A stretch of 64,000 bases of DNA from Moraxellaceae bacterium (GCA_024234595.1 JACKNZ010000009.1:1-64000), one strand, 5' to 3'. Shown: positions 18,226-27,384, counted from the first letter of the stretch. Made by a program: numbers and translations. Notes: generated from the letters alone by a model not told the origin.

Positions 18226-20745
18226 TTACTTGCGCTTTTTCTCTTTACGTTCCAGCGCGGCCATTGCCTCCGCAATATCATCATCGCTGACATTGGTAAT
18301 TTGTTGAATGGTATGTTGTGTTTCTACCCGTAGCACCAAATTAGCTTGTGTGCCAATTTCATTTAAACGATGGTCAAAGTGCAACAAACCTTGCTCATCA
18401 CTTTGTAACAAGCCTACTTTTTTAAGGGTATCAATAAAGTTTCTAAAAATCGCCTTATCAAAAAATTCAGGCGAATTAAACTCATACAATACCGATAAAC
18501 GCTGTGCCAAAAGTGAACACAAGTTTTCTAGTTGTTTTTGACTAATCGTGCCAGACTGTCGCTCGGTTAATAACGAAGTCGTCATATAATAACGTTCTAA
18601 GGTTTCTTTAACCGCTTCGCCCAAAATGACTAATTGAGCATATTCTTCGGTATTAGGATGTGGTGCAAAAATCAAATTGTCTTGATGAGTCAAAATACCT
18701 GTTTCGATTAAGGCATCAATATGTTGATTGACCAAGATTTCGACTTGCTCTTGAGACCATGTTAAAAAAAGTTCTGATTGAAGATAGGGATAGAGAGAGC
18801 TAATTACCTGATAAATTTGTTCACGCAATAATTGGCCATTATGTTGCATTAAACAGGCGACTAAGGAGGGCATCACAAATAAGTGCAGCACATTATTTCT
18901 AAAATAAGTTAAAAATACTGCCTGATTGTCGGCTACACAAATCAAGTCCCCCAAGGGATGATGTACACAACGAATCGCTTTTAATTGCACACCATAATCA
19001 ATCATTTGTGCGCCATTAAGTTCGGTCATCTTAATACGCGAGTGATAAGGCACTTTTTGCGCTAAGGTTTTATACAAATTAAGTTGTTTAACCAACACAT
19101 CTTCATCAATGGCATGATTAGGTGTCGAAAGCAAAGCCAAACTTAACAAGGTAATGGGGTTAATAACAGCGGTTTGGTTAATATGAGTATTGATGATGTT
19201 TGCTAGTTTATCAACACTGCGATTGAGCCACGGCAACTTTAATTTTGCATCAAAAGGTGTACTTTGCCATTGCGGATTTTCTTGATTAAGTAACTCGGTT
19301 AAATAAATCGGTTCGCCAAAACTTAAATGCACCTTGCCAAAGATTTTTTCGATTTTGCGGGTCGTTTGCACAATTTGCCAAATGGACTCTTGTTCTTTAG
19401 CCGCTCCACGCAACTCGCCAATATAGGTGCTACCTTCCATTAAACGTTCATAACCAATATAGGTTGGTACAAACACAATCGGACGGCTATGGTCGCGCAA
19501 ATAGCTCTTAACAGTCATGGCTAACATGCCTGTTTTGGGAGGCAACAAACGGCCAGTTCGTGAGCGACCACCTTCAATAAAGTATTCTATTGGAAAGCCT
19601 TTGGTGGTAATAAGGTGTAAATACTCAGTAAAAACAGCAGTATAAATATGATTGCCCTTAAACGAGCGTTTTAAGAAAAAAGCTCCTCCACGTCGTAAAA
19701 TAGATCCTACTAAAGGCATATTGAGATTGGCACCTGCTGCAATATGAGGAGGCATTAAACCTTTAGTAAATACGACATAAGACAACAACAAATAATCAAT
19801 ATGACTGCGGTGGCAGGGGACATAAATTACTTCATGGTCTTGGGCAACATTGGTTACAGTATCAAAATGATGAACATCTACACCATCATACAAACGATTC
19901 CATAACCAGTTTAAGGTAATTTGTAAACCTCTAATGACTTGGTAAGAATAGTCAGCAGCAATTTCATTGACATAGGCACGGGCTTTTTCTTCGAGTAATT
20001 CGGGTGATATTTGCTGCTCGGTACTTTCGAGGGTAATTGCTTCACGAACTGCTTGGGATTGCAAAATGCTGTGCATTAAATTACGACGATGTGACAAGTC
20101 AGGGCCAATCGCCATTTCACGTTGGCGGCGAAAGTGTACCCGTAAAACCCGTGAAATTTTTCTTAAAGCTAAAGAGCTGCTCATTTCGGCAGTCATTAAG
20201 CCACGCACCGATAATGGTAAACCAAATTTAACAAAGGTTTGATGACCATTAAGCGCAACCGTGACTAATTGTTTGAGTGCGTTAGGTGTCGCCCATGAGT
20301 CCGAAAACATGATTTTGAATAAAGAGTCTTCTTTGTCGGGCGAACGTCCCCAAAATATGGTCACGGGCACTAGCTGGATATCGAGGTTATCATTGTTTTT
20401 GACCGCTTCTATTAAGCGTACAAAACGTTCGGGATATTCAAAACGATTTTTTTGAGCTGATAATTGGGTGGTTTCTTGAGTTAAATAAAAAAAAGATTGT
20501 TTTTCTTGCAATAAATGACTGTCGATAGCTTCAGTCGGACGGTGTAAACCAAGCCGTTGAGCGGCTTCGTCAGCCACTAATAAATTAGAGAAAGAGGGGC
20601 TTTGTAGCACATATACAATGGGTTGTTCTGGGTTTAAATACAATTCATCGGCACTAGCTGGGGTAATTTGTGGGTCAACCCATGTATTCAACGCTTTGCG
20701 AGATGTCGAGGAAAATAAACGATCAATACCAAACCAATTTGCCAT
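18226..20745 (-). CDS. plsB: Glycerol-3-phosphate 1-O-acyltransferase PlsB
   Basis: Inner-membrane enzyme for the first step of phospholipid synthesis, acylating sn-glycerol 3-phosphate from acyl-CoA or acyl-ACP. The HX4D motif is in VPCHRSHIDYLLLSYVV and the substrate-binding block is EGGRSRTGRLLPPKTG. The start is set at the Met reading MANWFGIDRLF (839 residues); Met three codons earlier is also possible, and a frame extending to 20853 is probably not translated. It is divergent from tesB, with about 150 nt between them for promoters. Confidence 0.94.
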   Translation of the reverse strand: MANWFGIDRLFSSTSRKALNTWVDPQITPASADELYLNPEQPIVYVLQSPSFSNLLVADEAAQRLGLHRPTEAIDSHLLQEKQSFFYLTQETTQLSAQKNRFEYPERFVRLIEAVKNNDNLDIQLVPVTIFWGRSPDKEDSLFKIMFSDSWATPNALKQLVTVALNGHQTFVKFGLPLSVRGLMTAEMSSSLALRKISRVLRVHFRRQREMAIGPDLSHRRNLMHSILQSQAVREAITLESTEQQISPELLEEKARAYVNEIAADYSYQVIRGLQITLNWLWNRLYDGVDVHHFDTVTNVAQDHEVIYVPCHRSHIDYLLLSYVVFTKGLMPPHIAAGANLNMPLVGSILRRGGAFFLKRSFKGNHIYTAVFTEYLHLITTKGFPIEYFIEGGRSRTGRLLPPKTGMLAMTVKSYLRDHSRPIVFVPTYIGYERLMEGSTYIGELRGAAKEQESIWQIVQTTRKIEKIFGKVHLSFGEPIYLTELLNQENPQWQSTPFDAKLKLPWLNRSVDKLANIINTHINQTAVINPITLLSLALLSTPNHAIDEDVLVKQLNLYKTLAQKVPYHSRIKMTELNGAQMIDYGVQLKAIRCVHHPLGDLICVADNQAVFLTYFRNNVLHLFVMPSLVACLMQHNGQLLREQIYQVISSLYPYLQSELFLTWSQEQVEILVNQHIDALIETGILTHQDNLIFAPHPNTEEYAQLVILGEAVKETLERYYMTTSLLTERQSGTISQKQLENLCSLLAQRLSVLYEFNSPEFFDKAIFRNFIDTLKKVGLLQSDEQGLLHFDHRLNEIGTQANLVLRVETQHTIQQITNVSDDDIAEAMAALERKEKKRK

Positions 20746-20898
20746 AATAATCATACTATTTAATAAAGAGGTTCGGCAATTTAACACGGCTTTTGCTTGG
20801 GTGCAGCATTCCGTGTAAAGCAATTGTTCCAAAAAATAACAATCTTTTGACAATTTAGTAAAAAATCGCTTAACTCTGAACCGTCAGGAGTATTTTTT

Positions 20899-21798
20899 AT
20901 GAAAAAACCCAAGAGTGAGCCTATGAATCCTTGTATTGCTGAATTATTGGTTTTGTTGCAGTTAGAAAAACTCGAAGTTAATTTGTTTAGAGGGCAAAGT
21001 CGTAATATTGTTGGCAAAAATGTCTTTGGTGGACAAGTGCTAGGACAATGCTTAATGGCGGCTGGACTGACGGTCGAAAAGGAGCGGATTGCCCATTCTT
21101 TGCACGGTTATTTTTTGCGAGCAGGTGATACTACTGCACCGATTATTTATGAAGTTGACCGTATTCGAGACGGCAAGAGTTTTGTGAATCGTCAAGTTAC
21201 TGCTATTCAGCATGGTCAGCCAATTTTTGTGTGTTCTGCCTCATTTACCATGCAAGAAGAAGGTTTGGATCATCAAGCACCAATGCCACAAGTGGAAGGG
21301 CCAGAGGGCTTGCCTAATGAATTTGAGTTGCGCCAGCAATTAGCCTCGTTATTGCCCGAAAAAATACGCAATAGTTTTGTTCAAGAGCGACCCATCGAAA
21401 TTCGGCCAATCAACCCTGTGAATCCCTTTGCACCAACCAAGCAAGAAGCACATCGTTATCACTGGATGCGCGCCCAAGACAAATTACCTGATGATTTATT
21501 GCTGCATCAAGCAGCCTTAGTCTTTGCTTCTGATTTTGCGCTCATGGGAACCGCGATGTTGCCCCATGCCGTGACTTTTATGCAATCTAACTTGCAAGCC
21601 GCAAGTCTTGACCATTCTATTTGGTTTCATCGTCCCTTTAGAATGGATGAATGGCTGTTATACGAAATGGATGCGCCGAATGCCAATGGTGGACGTGGCC
21701 TTAATTTTGGACGTATTTTTAGTCAAGATGGTCGTTTGGTAGCAAGTACAGCACAAGAGGGTTTGATGCGTTTGCGAGAAGTACCCGAAAAATACTAA
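20899..21798 (+). CDS. tesB: Acyl-CoA thioesterase II TesB
   Basis: Hydrolyses medium- to long-chain acyl-CoA to free fatty acid and CoA. It has a double hot-dog fold: the first half contains LFRGQS and VFGGQVLGQ, the second ASDFALMG with the conserved Asp, and DHSIWFHRPFRMDEWLLY. 299 residues with AGGAG 8 nt before the ATG. It is divergent from plsB, so fatty-acyl synthesis and release genes share an intergenic region. Confidence 0.94.
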   Translation: MKKPKSEPMNPCIAELLVLLQLEKLEVNLFRGQSRNIVGKNVFGGQVLGQCLMAAGLTVEKERIAHSLHGYFLRAGDTTAPIIYEVDRIRDGKSFVNRQVTAIQHGQPIFVCSASFTMQEEGLDHQAPMPQVEGPEGLPNEFELRQQLASLLPEKIRNSFVQERPIEIRPINPVNPFAPTKQEAHRYHWMRAQDKLPDDLLLHQAALVFASDFALMGTAMLPHAVTFMQSNLQAASLDHSIWFHRPFRMDEWLLYEMDAPNANGGRGLNFGRIFSQDGRLVASTAQEGLMRLREVPEKY

Positions 21799-21803
21799 TT
21801 TAT

Positions 21804-21853
21804 CCTTCGATTTCGCTCAGGGAATATTCATGGTAGCTGAGCGTAGTCGAAGC
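21804..21853. repeat. Inverted repeat between convergent tesB and patatin genes
   Basis: The arms CTTCGATTTCGCTCAG (21805-21820) and CTGAGCGTAGTCGAAG (21837-21852) form a nearly perfect 16-bp stem with a 16-nt loop. The arm motif (CTTCGACTACGCTCAG type) is a widespread bacterial intergenic palindrome. Its place between two gene ends suggests a transcription-ending or RNA-protecting hairpin, though no T-run follows. Confidence 0.75.
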
Positions 21854-23034
21854 TAAGCACTTTTAAACGGCACAATATTGCATTGTGCCGAACTGTCTAA
21901 GCCTAAAAAGAGCTTTAGTTCTTCGGCACGCGCCATTGCATCTATATATCCCAAATCAATCAATGCTTTACAATAACTTCCTTCAAATAATAAATAGCTT
22001 AATACACCCGCGCCACTGCGTTTAGTTGCACCGCTACCATATACAAAAGAACGAATACTACGCGGCAAATCGGCTGCAAAATTAATGGCGATTTGGTCTA
22101 AAACTTTGCTAGGGGGCGCAATCACTAAGGTTTCTATATGGCGTAAATTAACGTGCTTTTCACGAGTTTCTGCTGGAATATGGCTAATGGTTTTGTTAAT
22201 ACGATTTAAGCGTTCGAGGTCACTCTCTAAACTATCAATAAAAGAACTATTTAAGACATTGGTGACAACTTGGGCAATGCTTGGATAGCCTTCATTTTTC
22301 TCGCGTAAACTTATTTCATCATTATTGCTAACGCCAATCACTAAAATTTTTTCTGCCCCCAAATGCAAAGCTGGGCTAATGGGAGATAATTGACGCAAAG
22401 CACCATCGCCAAAATATTCGCGGTTGATATGTACCGCAGGAAAGAGCAGAGGAATTGCCGCTGAGGCTAAAAGATGTTCAATGCGAATTAAGGTTGGCAC
22501 ACCCACACGTCTGGCACGCTTCCAACCATCAAAATCAGCTCGTGCCTGAAAAAAACTCACAGACTCACCACTGCTATAACCCGATGCAGTAATACATAAG
22601 GCTTGTAAATAGCCTGCAGGAATTACTTCACTCAAGCGAGACAGTAATAACTCACGCTCTAACAAAAAATACAACGGAGAATTATCCAATAACGAAACAG
22701 GACGGTCTTTGTGTAAACGGCCAAAAGCCATAGTCCATAAAAATTTGGCAGCACAAGACAATACGCCCATCCAATCAGTACGATACACTTGCGAGCTCTT
22801 AAAATTTGACCATACAAATTCGAGTTGAGAAACAGCCTCAGATAAACAATCAGCACGACAAGCTAAGCCCGCTGCATTAAGGCCACCAGCAGATGTGCCA
22901 CAAATAATCGGAAAAGGATTGGAGCAATGTGAGTCCGAAAGTTCGTTAATGGCTTTTAATACCCCTACCTGATAAGCAGCACGAGCACCACCACCTGATA
23001 ATACTAATCCAATTTTTGGGGCTGTTGGATTCAT
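21853..23034 (-). CDS. Patatin-like phospholipase
   Basis: Ser-Asp dyad acyl hydrolase. The oxyanion loop SGGGARAAYQVG is at residues 13-24, the nucleophile elbow GTSAGG has Ser48, and the catalytic Asp is in the DGALRQ motif. 393 residues with no signal peptide, so it acts in the cytosol or on the inner membrane. Likely substrates are phospholipids or acyl esters. It joins plsB and tesB in a lipid-handling neighbourhood. Confidence 0.9.
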   Translation of the reverse strand: MNPTAPKIGLVLSGGGARAAYQVGVLKAINELSDSHCSNPFPIICGTSAGGLNAAGLACRADCLSEAVSQLEFVWSNFKSSQVYRTDWMGVLSCAAKFLWTMAFGRLHKDRPVSLLDNSPLYFLLERELLLSRLSEVIPAGYLQALCITASGYSSGESVSFFQARADFDGWKRARRVGVPTLIRIEHLLASAAIPLLFPAVHINREYFGDGALRQLSPISPALHLGAEKILVIGVSNNDEISLREKNEGYPSIAQVVTNVLNSSFIDSLESDLERLNRINKTISHIPAETREKHVNLRHIETLVIAPPSKVLDQIAINFAADLPRSIRSFVYGSGATKRSGAGVLSYLLFEGSYCKALIDLGYIDAMARAEELKLFLGLDSSAQCNIVPFKSA

Positions 23035-23360
23035 AAAGCTAATCTCGGTTTATTGGGGTATATGTAGGATTATAGAAGGGGAAGTGCAGCTGTGCTGTTC
23101 CATTAAAATGATTTGTTCGTAAAAAATGCTTATTTTGTCGGAAAGAAAGACTTGTGAGTCAGTTTTTTGTGGGTGTATAGCTAGCGTTTTTGGCTAATTC
23201 ATCGTATAACAGTATATAAAGAAATGTCGTTATTTTTTGCACGATGGTGCACTATAAAAACAAATTAAATCATTCTGATAGGTTCTAAAATTCATTACAG
23301 TTGTTAGAATAGGCCTTTGGTGTTTTATTCTTTTAAAAGGCTGTTTAAGAGGGATAGATT
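23035..23360. other. Intergenic region, divergent promoters
   Basis: AT-rich, no open frame of note. It must carry the promoters of the patatin gene and of the STAS operon. A short palindrome TGCAC-GATG-GTGCA is at 23238-23251. I see no convincing sigma-70 pair or repeat family member. Confidence 0.6.
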
Positions 23361-23666
23361 ATGGCAGTGTTAACGGCGAGCTCAGCAGATGGTACAGAGC
23401 TGATTATTAAAATTAAAGGCCGATTTGACTTTAGTACGCATCAAGAGTTTCGTAATGCTTATGAGCAAGCGCCACTCGAAATGTCGAGTTATGTAGTTGA
23501 TCTTAAAGATGCGACTTATTTAGACAGTTCTGCACTAGGTATGTTGTTATTGTTACGCGATCATGCAGGCGGTGATAGCTCACAAGTTAAAATTATCAAT
23601 TGCAACGCCGACGTCAAAAAAATTCTCAGTATCTCCAATTTTGAACAACTATTTACCATCGTATAA
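23361..23666 (+). CDS. STAS anti-sigma factor antagonist (HsbA-like)
   Basis: 101-residue single STAS domain. The phosphorylatable serine is in YLDSSALGM (Ser56/57), and VDLKDATYLDSS is the usual strand-helix junction. In Pseudomonas aeruginosa the counterpart HsbA is dephosphorylated or phosphorylated by HsbR and binds FlgM or a diguanylate cyclase. Here it comes first, 29 nt before the HsbR-like gene. The target protein is not in the window. Confidence 0.88.
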   Translation: MAVLTASSADGTELIIKIKGRFDFSTHQEFRNAYEQAPLEMSSYVVDLKDATYLDSSALGMLLLLRDHAGGDSSQVKIINCNADVKKILSISNFEQLFTIV

Positions 23667-23695
23667 GACGGATATAGTGAGTTAGGGAGAACGCA

Positions 23696-25381
23696 GTGCG
23701 CCTGTTAATTGCCGAAGACACACCCAGTGACCGTTTAATTTTGGCTAACTTAATTAAACGCTTAGGCCACGAAGTTATTTTAGCGGTGGATGGTAAACAA
23801 GCGGTTGAATTATTTATTGAGCATAGACCAGATATTGTACTTTTAGATGTAATGATGCCGTTTAAAAATGGCACACAAGTCGCTAAAGAAATCCGTCAAA
23901 TTGCAGGCGAAGACCTCGTTCCCATTATATTTTTAACCTCTCTTAACGAAGCCAGTGACCTTGCCGAGTGTTTAGAAGCAGGGGGAGATGACTTTTTAAG
24001 TAAACCTTATAACAATGTCATTATTAAAGCCAAAATCATGGCTTTTTCGCGTATGCGACGTTTGCACAAAGAAATTCAAGGCCAACGTGAACATTTAGTA
24101 CAAGAGCAAATTGCGGCTAAAGGTATTTTTGACAAAATCGCTCATTATGGCGTATTAAACTCACCCAATATTCGCTATTTAATTTCTCCAAAAGCCATTT
24201 TTAATGGTGATGTGGTATTGGCAGCACGTCATCCCAATGGTGACTTATTAGTATTGCTAGGTGATTTTACGGGGCATGGCTTGCCTGCCGCTATTGGTGC
24301 ATTGCCGTTGGCCGAAGTTTTTCATGGTATGGTCTCTAAAGGTTTTGCTTTAGAAGATGTATTACGTGAAGTGAATGCCAAACTTAAAAGTATTTTGCCT
24401 GTGGGGGTATTTTGCTGTGCCACAGCCGCTCATTTAGGGTTTAGAAATCGTAGTATAGAGGTGTGGGCAGGCGGTTTGCCCGAAGGTGTAATTTATAATA
24501 CCCATACCAAAAATATCAAAAAAATTAAATCACAACATTTGCCGCTAGGGATTTTATCTGCCGCCCAATTTAAGTATCAACCTGCTTATTTTGAAATGGA
24601 CAATCACGATATTATTTATTTGTGGTCAGATGGCATTATCGAAACCCTCAACGAAAAACAAGAGATGTTCGGCTTTGAACGTTTGTTAAATGTTTTTGCT
24701 CAATCAAGCAATGCTAATACCTTATTTGATGATATTTTGCGTCATGTTGATGAGTTTGCGGTTGATGGTTCAGAACAAGCAGACGACCACACCCTGATTG
24801 AAGTTAAAATGCAAGATGCACCAGAGCTGGCTTTAGAGCATGCTTTATTGGTTAAGCCCAAAACGGCTCATCGTGGGCTGGCAGATTGTGTCATGAGTTG
24901 TGAGTTGGGGGTAGAGTCCTTAAAGTCTTTTGACCCTGTACCCTTAGTAACACATTTGATTTTTCAGGTCATGGGGCTAAAACCCTATGTTAATACTTTA
25001 AATACCATTTTGGCAGAATTGTATTCTAATGCGTTAGAACATGGGCTATTGCATTTGGATTCTGCGCTCAAAAATAGTGCACAGGGTTTTGCAACGTATT
25101 ATGCCTTGCGCCATGAGCGACTTAATGCACTAACAGAAGGCTTTGTAAAATTTGATATTAAACATGAACCTAACGAAAAGGGTGGAACTTTAACTTTGCA
25201 AGTGACTGATAGTGGCAAAGGCTTTCAATTAGCACAAACTCATTTATACCAACCCAACAATAATACCTTAATTAATTATCATGGTCGGGGTATTCGACTG
25301 ATTGAGACTTTATGCCAACGTTTAGAATATATTCCACCCGGTAATAGTGTGATTGTAGAATTTAATTGGACGTGGTTATAG
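23696..25381 (+). CDS. Response regulator with PP2C phosphatase and kinase domains (HsbR-like)
   Basis: 561 residues in three parts. A receiver domain spans 1 to about 120 with phospho-acceptor Asp51 (IVLLDVMMPF). A SpoIIE/PP2C-type phosphatase spans about 150-370 (GDFTGHGLPAAIGALP, WSDGIIETLNE, ADDHTLIEV). A GHKL/HATPase anti-sigma kinase is at the C-terminus (LAELYSNALEHG, DSGKGF, GRGIRLIETLC). The start is GTG with AGGGAG 7 nt upstream. The set matches P. aeruginosa HsbR, which adjusts HsbA phosphorylation according to input from the HptB phosphotransfer protein; an HPt gene follows at 26520. Confidence 0.9.
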   Translation: MRLLIAEDTPSDRLILANLIKRLGHEVILAVDGKQAVELFIEHRPDIVLLDVMMPFKNGTQVAKEIRQIAGEDLVPIIFLTSLNEASDLAECLEAGGDDFLSKPYNNVIIKAKIMAFSRMRRLHKEIQGQREHLVQEQIAAKGIFDKIAHYGVLNSPNIRYLISPKAIFNGDVVLAARHPNGDLLVLLGDFTGHGLPAAIGALPLAEVFHGMVSKGFALEDVLREVNAKLKSILPVGVFCCATAAHLGFRNRSIEVWAGGLPEGVIYNTHTKNIKKIKSQHLPLGILSAAQFKYQPAYFEMDNHDIIYLWSDGIIETLNEKQEMFGFERLLNVFAQSSNANTLFDDILRHVDEFAVDGSEQADDHTLIEVKMQDAPELALEHALLVKPKTAHRGLADCVMSCELGVESLKSFDPVPLVTHLIFQVMGLKPYVNTLNTILAELYSNALEHGLLHLDSALKNSAQGFATYYALRHERLNALTEGFVKFDIKHEPNEKGGTLTLQVTDSGKGFQLAQTHLYQPNNNTLINYHGRGIRLIETLCQRLEYIPPGNSVIVEFNWTWL

Positions 25382-25450
25382 TGTTTAAAAGAGGGGTAGC
25401 CCGTGTGATAACACGGGAAATGGTAGATGGCATTATAGAGGTTAAGCAGT

Positions 25451-25696
25451 ATGCAAACTTATTCTTTATCTGAGTTACAAGCTAATCCTTCTGCAGTGTT
25501 TCATCAAGCGGATATAGATGCTGTTTTTGTAGATTTTGATGGTCATCGTTATGAAATTCGCCAAGTTAAAGCGGTCTCAAAATCTCCTTTGAATATTGCT
25601 GGTTTAGCAGAGTTTCATAAAAGTTTAAGAAATGCCCCCCCCATTACCATTGACGATATTCTTGATGATATTCAGGCAGGGCGCGAACGGCGTTAA
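25451..25696 (+). CDS. Phd/YefM-like antitoxin, unpaired with a usual toxin
   Basis: 81 residues. The beginning MQTYSLSELQANPSAVFHQA looks like a Phd/YefM DNA-binding N-terminus, and the end ITIDDILDDIQAGRERR like the toxin-binding tail of type II antitoxins. The usual downstream PIN or RelE toxin is absent; a HEPN-domain gene follows after 14 nt. Assignment is by pattern only. Confidence 0.6.
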   Translation: MQTYSLSELQANPSAVFHQADIDAVFVDFDGHRYEIRQVKAVSKSPLNIAGLAEFHKSLRNAPPITIDDILDDIQAGRERR

Positions 25697-25710
25697 AAAA
25701 GGAGATTCAA

Positions 25711-26100
25711 TTGAGCCCACAAGAAATAGAAGAAAATATAAAGCAAAAATATCTTGATGCAACGCTGTTATACGAGAATGGTAGATATGCTAATTCCATC
25801 TATCTTTGTGGTTATTGCGTAGAATTGGCCTTAAAATACGCAATAACCAAAAAACTTAATTGGATTCAGTTTCGTACAGATAATAAGTTTAAATTTTTGA
25901 AAGTGCATGATCTTGACCTATTGCTTGCCTTTACGGGAGAAGAACTTCGTATTAAGAAGTTAGCTCATTGGTCTGTTGTTCAGGCTTGGAGCGAAAATAA
26001 AAGATATGAAAATCCTTCTTATGCCAAACAGAATGATAGTGAAGCTATGCTTGAGGCAACAAAAAAACTGGTGGAGGAGTTATGTATAATCTTGTTGTAA
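25711..26100 (+). CDS. HEPN-domain protein (candidate RNase toxin)
   Basis: 129 residues, all-helical. HEPN-like features: KYLDATLLYENGRYANSIY helix, CGYCVELALKYAI, KVHDLDLLLAF, and R80-x5-H86 (RIKKLAH), which fits the RX4-6H catalytic pattern of HEPN RNases, although its place before the last helices is not canonical. It starts with TTG at 25711, with GGAG 6 nt upstream. HEPN genes normally pair with a nucleotidyltransferase (MNT); the next gene is not one. Confidence 0.72.
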   Translation: MSPQEIEENIKQKYLDATLLYENGRYANSIYLCGYCVELALKYAITKKLNWIQFRTDNKFKFLKVHDLDLLLAFTGEELRIKKLAHWSVVQAWSENKRYENPSYAKQNDSEAMLEATKKLVEELCIILL

Positions 26101-26495
26101 AAATTAAAAAGGCTTTGGCTGAGATTGAAGCCGAAAAAGGAAATTTTACGATTAAGTGCCTTGTTGCAAAAAATCCTGATGATATTCAATGGGATTTAGT
26201 ATTAGCTGCAGATTGGTTTGAGGCTGATAAAATGAAAAGATTAGAATATCTTGCCTCTAAGATATTTAAAGATTTTGATGCAGATTGTATGTCTCAATTT
26301 TCTGCAATCATTACCCTAGATGCTCAGTCTAATACCGAATTAGTGACACTACTTAAAAGAGTTCAAGATAATTATAGTCATGGTGTGTACAAAAACATTG
26401 AGTATTATGACGATGGTTTGTTTGTGATTGTAGAAACAAAAAGCCAGTTTGCACATAAGGTGTTGCCTTTAGATGAATATGCAACAGCCGCCTAA
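26082..26495 (+). CDS. Unknown protein coupled to the HEPN gene
   Basis: 137 residues, overlapping the HEPN gene by 19 nt, so co-translated. Alternating strands and helices (IKCLVAKNPDDIQWDLVLAA, FSAIITLDAQSNTELVTLL, DDGLFVIVETKSQFAHKV). It lacks the GSxxxxD and DxD motifs of a minimal nucleotidyltransferase and has no signal peptide. Family not recognised. Coupling to a HEPN gene suggests that it neutralises or directs that protein, but this is inference. Confidence 0.65.
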   Translation: MYNLVVKIKKALAEIEAEKGNFTIKCLVAKNPDDIQWDLVLAADWFEADKMKRLEYLASKIFKDFDADCMSQFSAIITLDAQSNTELVTLLKRVQDNYSHGVYKNIEYYDDGLFVIVETKSQFAHKVLPLDEYATAA

Positions 26496-26519
26496 AAAAC
26501 AAAAGCAAGGAGACTTATA

Positions 26520-26819
26520 ATGACTGTACATATTGATAATGAGCAATTAGCCGAGCTTAAAGAAGTATTAGAAGATGAGTTTGGGATTTTAATTAGCACC
26601 TATTTGGCCGATGCCAAACTCAGGTTGCAACTGATAGAGCAAGGCTTACAAAACCAAGATTACGAAGCAGTACGTTTGGCTGCACATAGTTTAAAAGGGG
26701 CAAGTGCTAATTTGGGCGCGTTGTTATTGGCGCAAATTTGTGAGCGTTTAGAACATGATTGCAAAGCAGGGCATTATGCAATCAGAGAAGTTGTTAAGCG
26801 AAGAGTTGTAGAAAGTTGA
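26520..26819 (+). CDS. HPt phosphotransfer protein (HptB-like), C-terminus eroded
   Basis: 99 residues. The phospho-acceptor is His56 in LAAHSLKGASANLGA. A four-helix HPt fold is visible to about residue 85 (ICERLEHDCKAGHY). After that the frame ends in a basic tail (REVVKRRVVES). Reading one base on gives QSEKLLSEEL, which resembles the missing last HPt helix, then an in-frame TAG and KVENKF, so the end looks frameshifted. Its role would be to pass phosphate from hybrid kinases to the receiver of the HsbR-like protein. Confidence 0.82.
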   Translation: MTVHIDNEQLAELKEVLEDEFGILISTYLADAKLRLQLIEQGLQNQDYEAVRLAAHSLKGASANLGALLLAQICERLEHDCKAGHYAIREVVKRRVVES

Positions 26820-26839
26820 AAACAAGTTTTAAATATATT

Positions 26840-27257
26840 TCAACCCGTGGAATAACTGCTGTTTCTAAAGCAGGTACCACCTGTTGCACAGTCCAATACC
26901 TTCTGCCGACATCTAACAGCGGCAATAGTGCGCCCTGCAATTTTGGCGAGCCGCTTAATGTACACACAATCGAGCCTTCGCCTGTTGAGTTATCGTAAGT
27001 AGTCGTAAGACTAGCACAATGATGTGTATTGGCTTTAAGCCAATATCACCCACTGTCATCGTAGTTTTACCTTCGTTGATTTGCATTTCAAACTGCGCTT
27101 TAGCCGATGCCGCTTCATAAAAGCCGGCTTGTACTTTTGATTTATCGTGATAGGTACTATAGGCAGGAATAGCCACCGCCGCCAAAATGCCAATAATAGC
27201 CACCACAATCATTAATTCGATGAGTAAAAGCCACTGATACATGATGAAATTTCTCAT
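26840..27257 (-). pseudogene. Type IV pilin pseudogene
   Basis: Reading from 27257, the hydrophobic pilin helix LIELMIVVAIIGILAAVAIP is intact, but the prepilin cleavage Gly-Phe before it is one frame off (YQW replaces the usual KGFT). After VGDIGLKP the frame must shift to continue as NTHHCASLTTTYDNSTGEGS and on to CTLSGSPK, then shift again to IAGRTIAAVRC and end at FRNSSYSTG stop. With those corrections it matches the intact neighbour and Acinetobacter-type pilins along its whole length. It is a decayed tandem copy and cannot yield a processed pilin. Confidence 0.85.
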
Positions 27258-27341
27258 ATTTAGACACCATCCTTGTTGATAGATTGCCAATGACAACACC
27301 ACGTAAGTCCTATATTGTTATTATTAAGCCAAAAAAGTCAC

Positions 27342-27365
27342 AAAAAAGCCCACCGTAGTGGGCTT
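27342..27365 (-). terminator. Rho-independent terminator of the pilin gene
   Basis: On the minus strand AAGCCCAC / GTGGGCTT with a 4-nt loop is followed by six T, about 20 nt after the pilin stop. Confidence 0.9.
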
Positions 27366-27384
27366 AGTTAGCAGCAGCTAAGTA

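Noticed and set aside
26816..26998. Plus-strand 60-codon frame after the HPt gene
   Set aside because: It is antisense to the pilin pseudogene, whose corrected reading accounts for the sequence.
27301..27310. Isolated ACGTAAGTCC (and GTAAGTCC near 14307) as further repeat copies
   Set aside because: Only the terminal bases match and no partner end or hairpin is near; chance is likely, though old remnants cannot be excluded.
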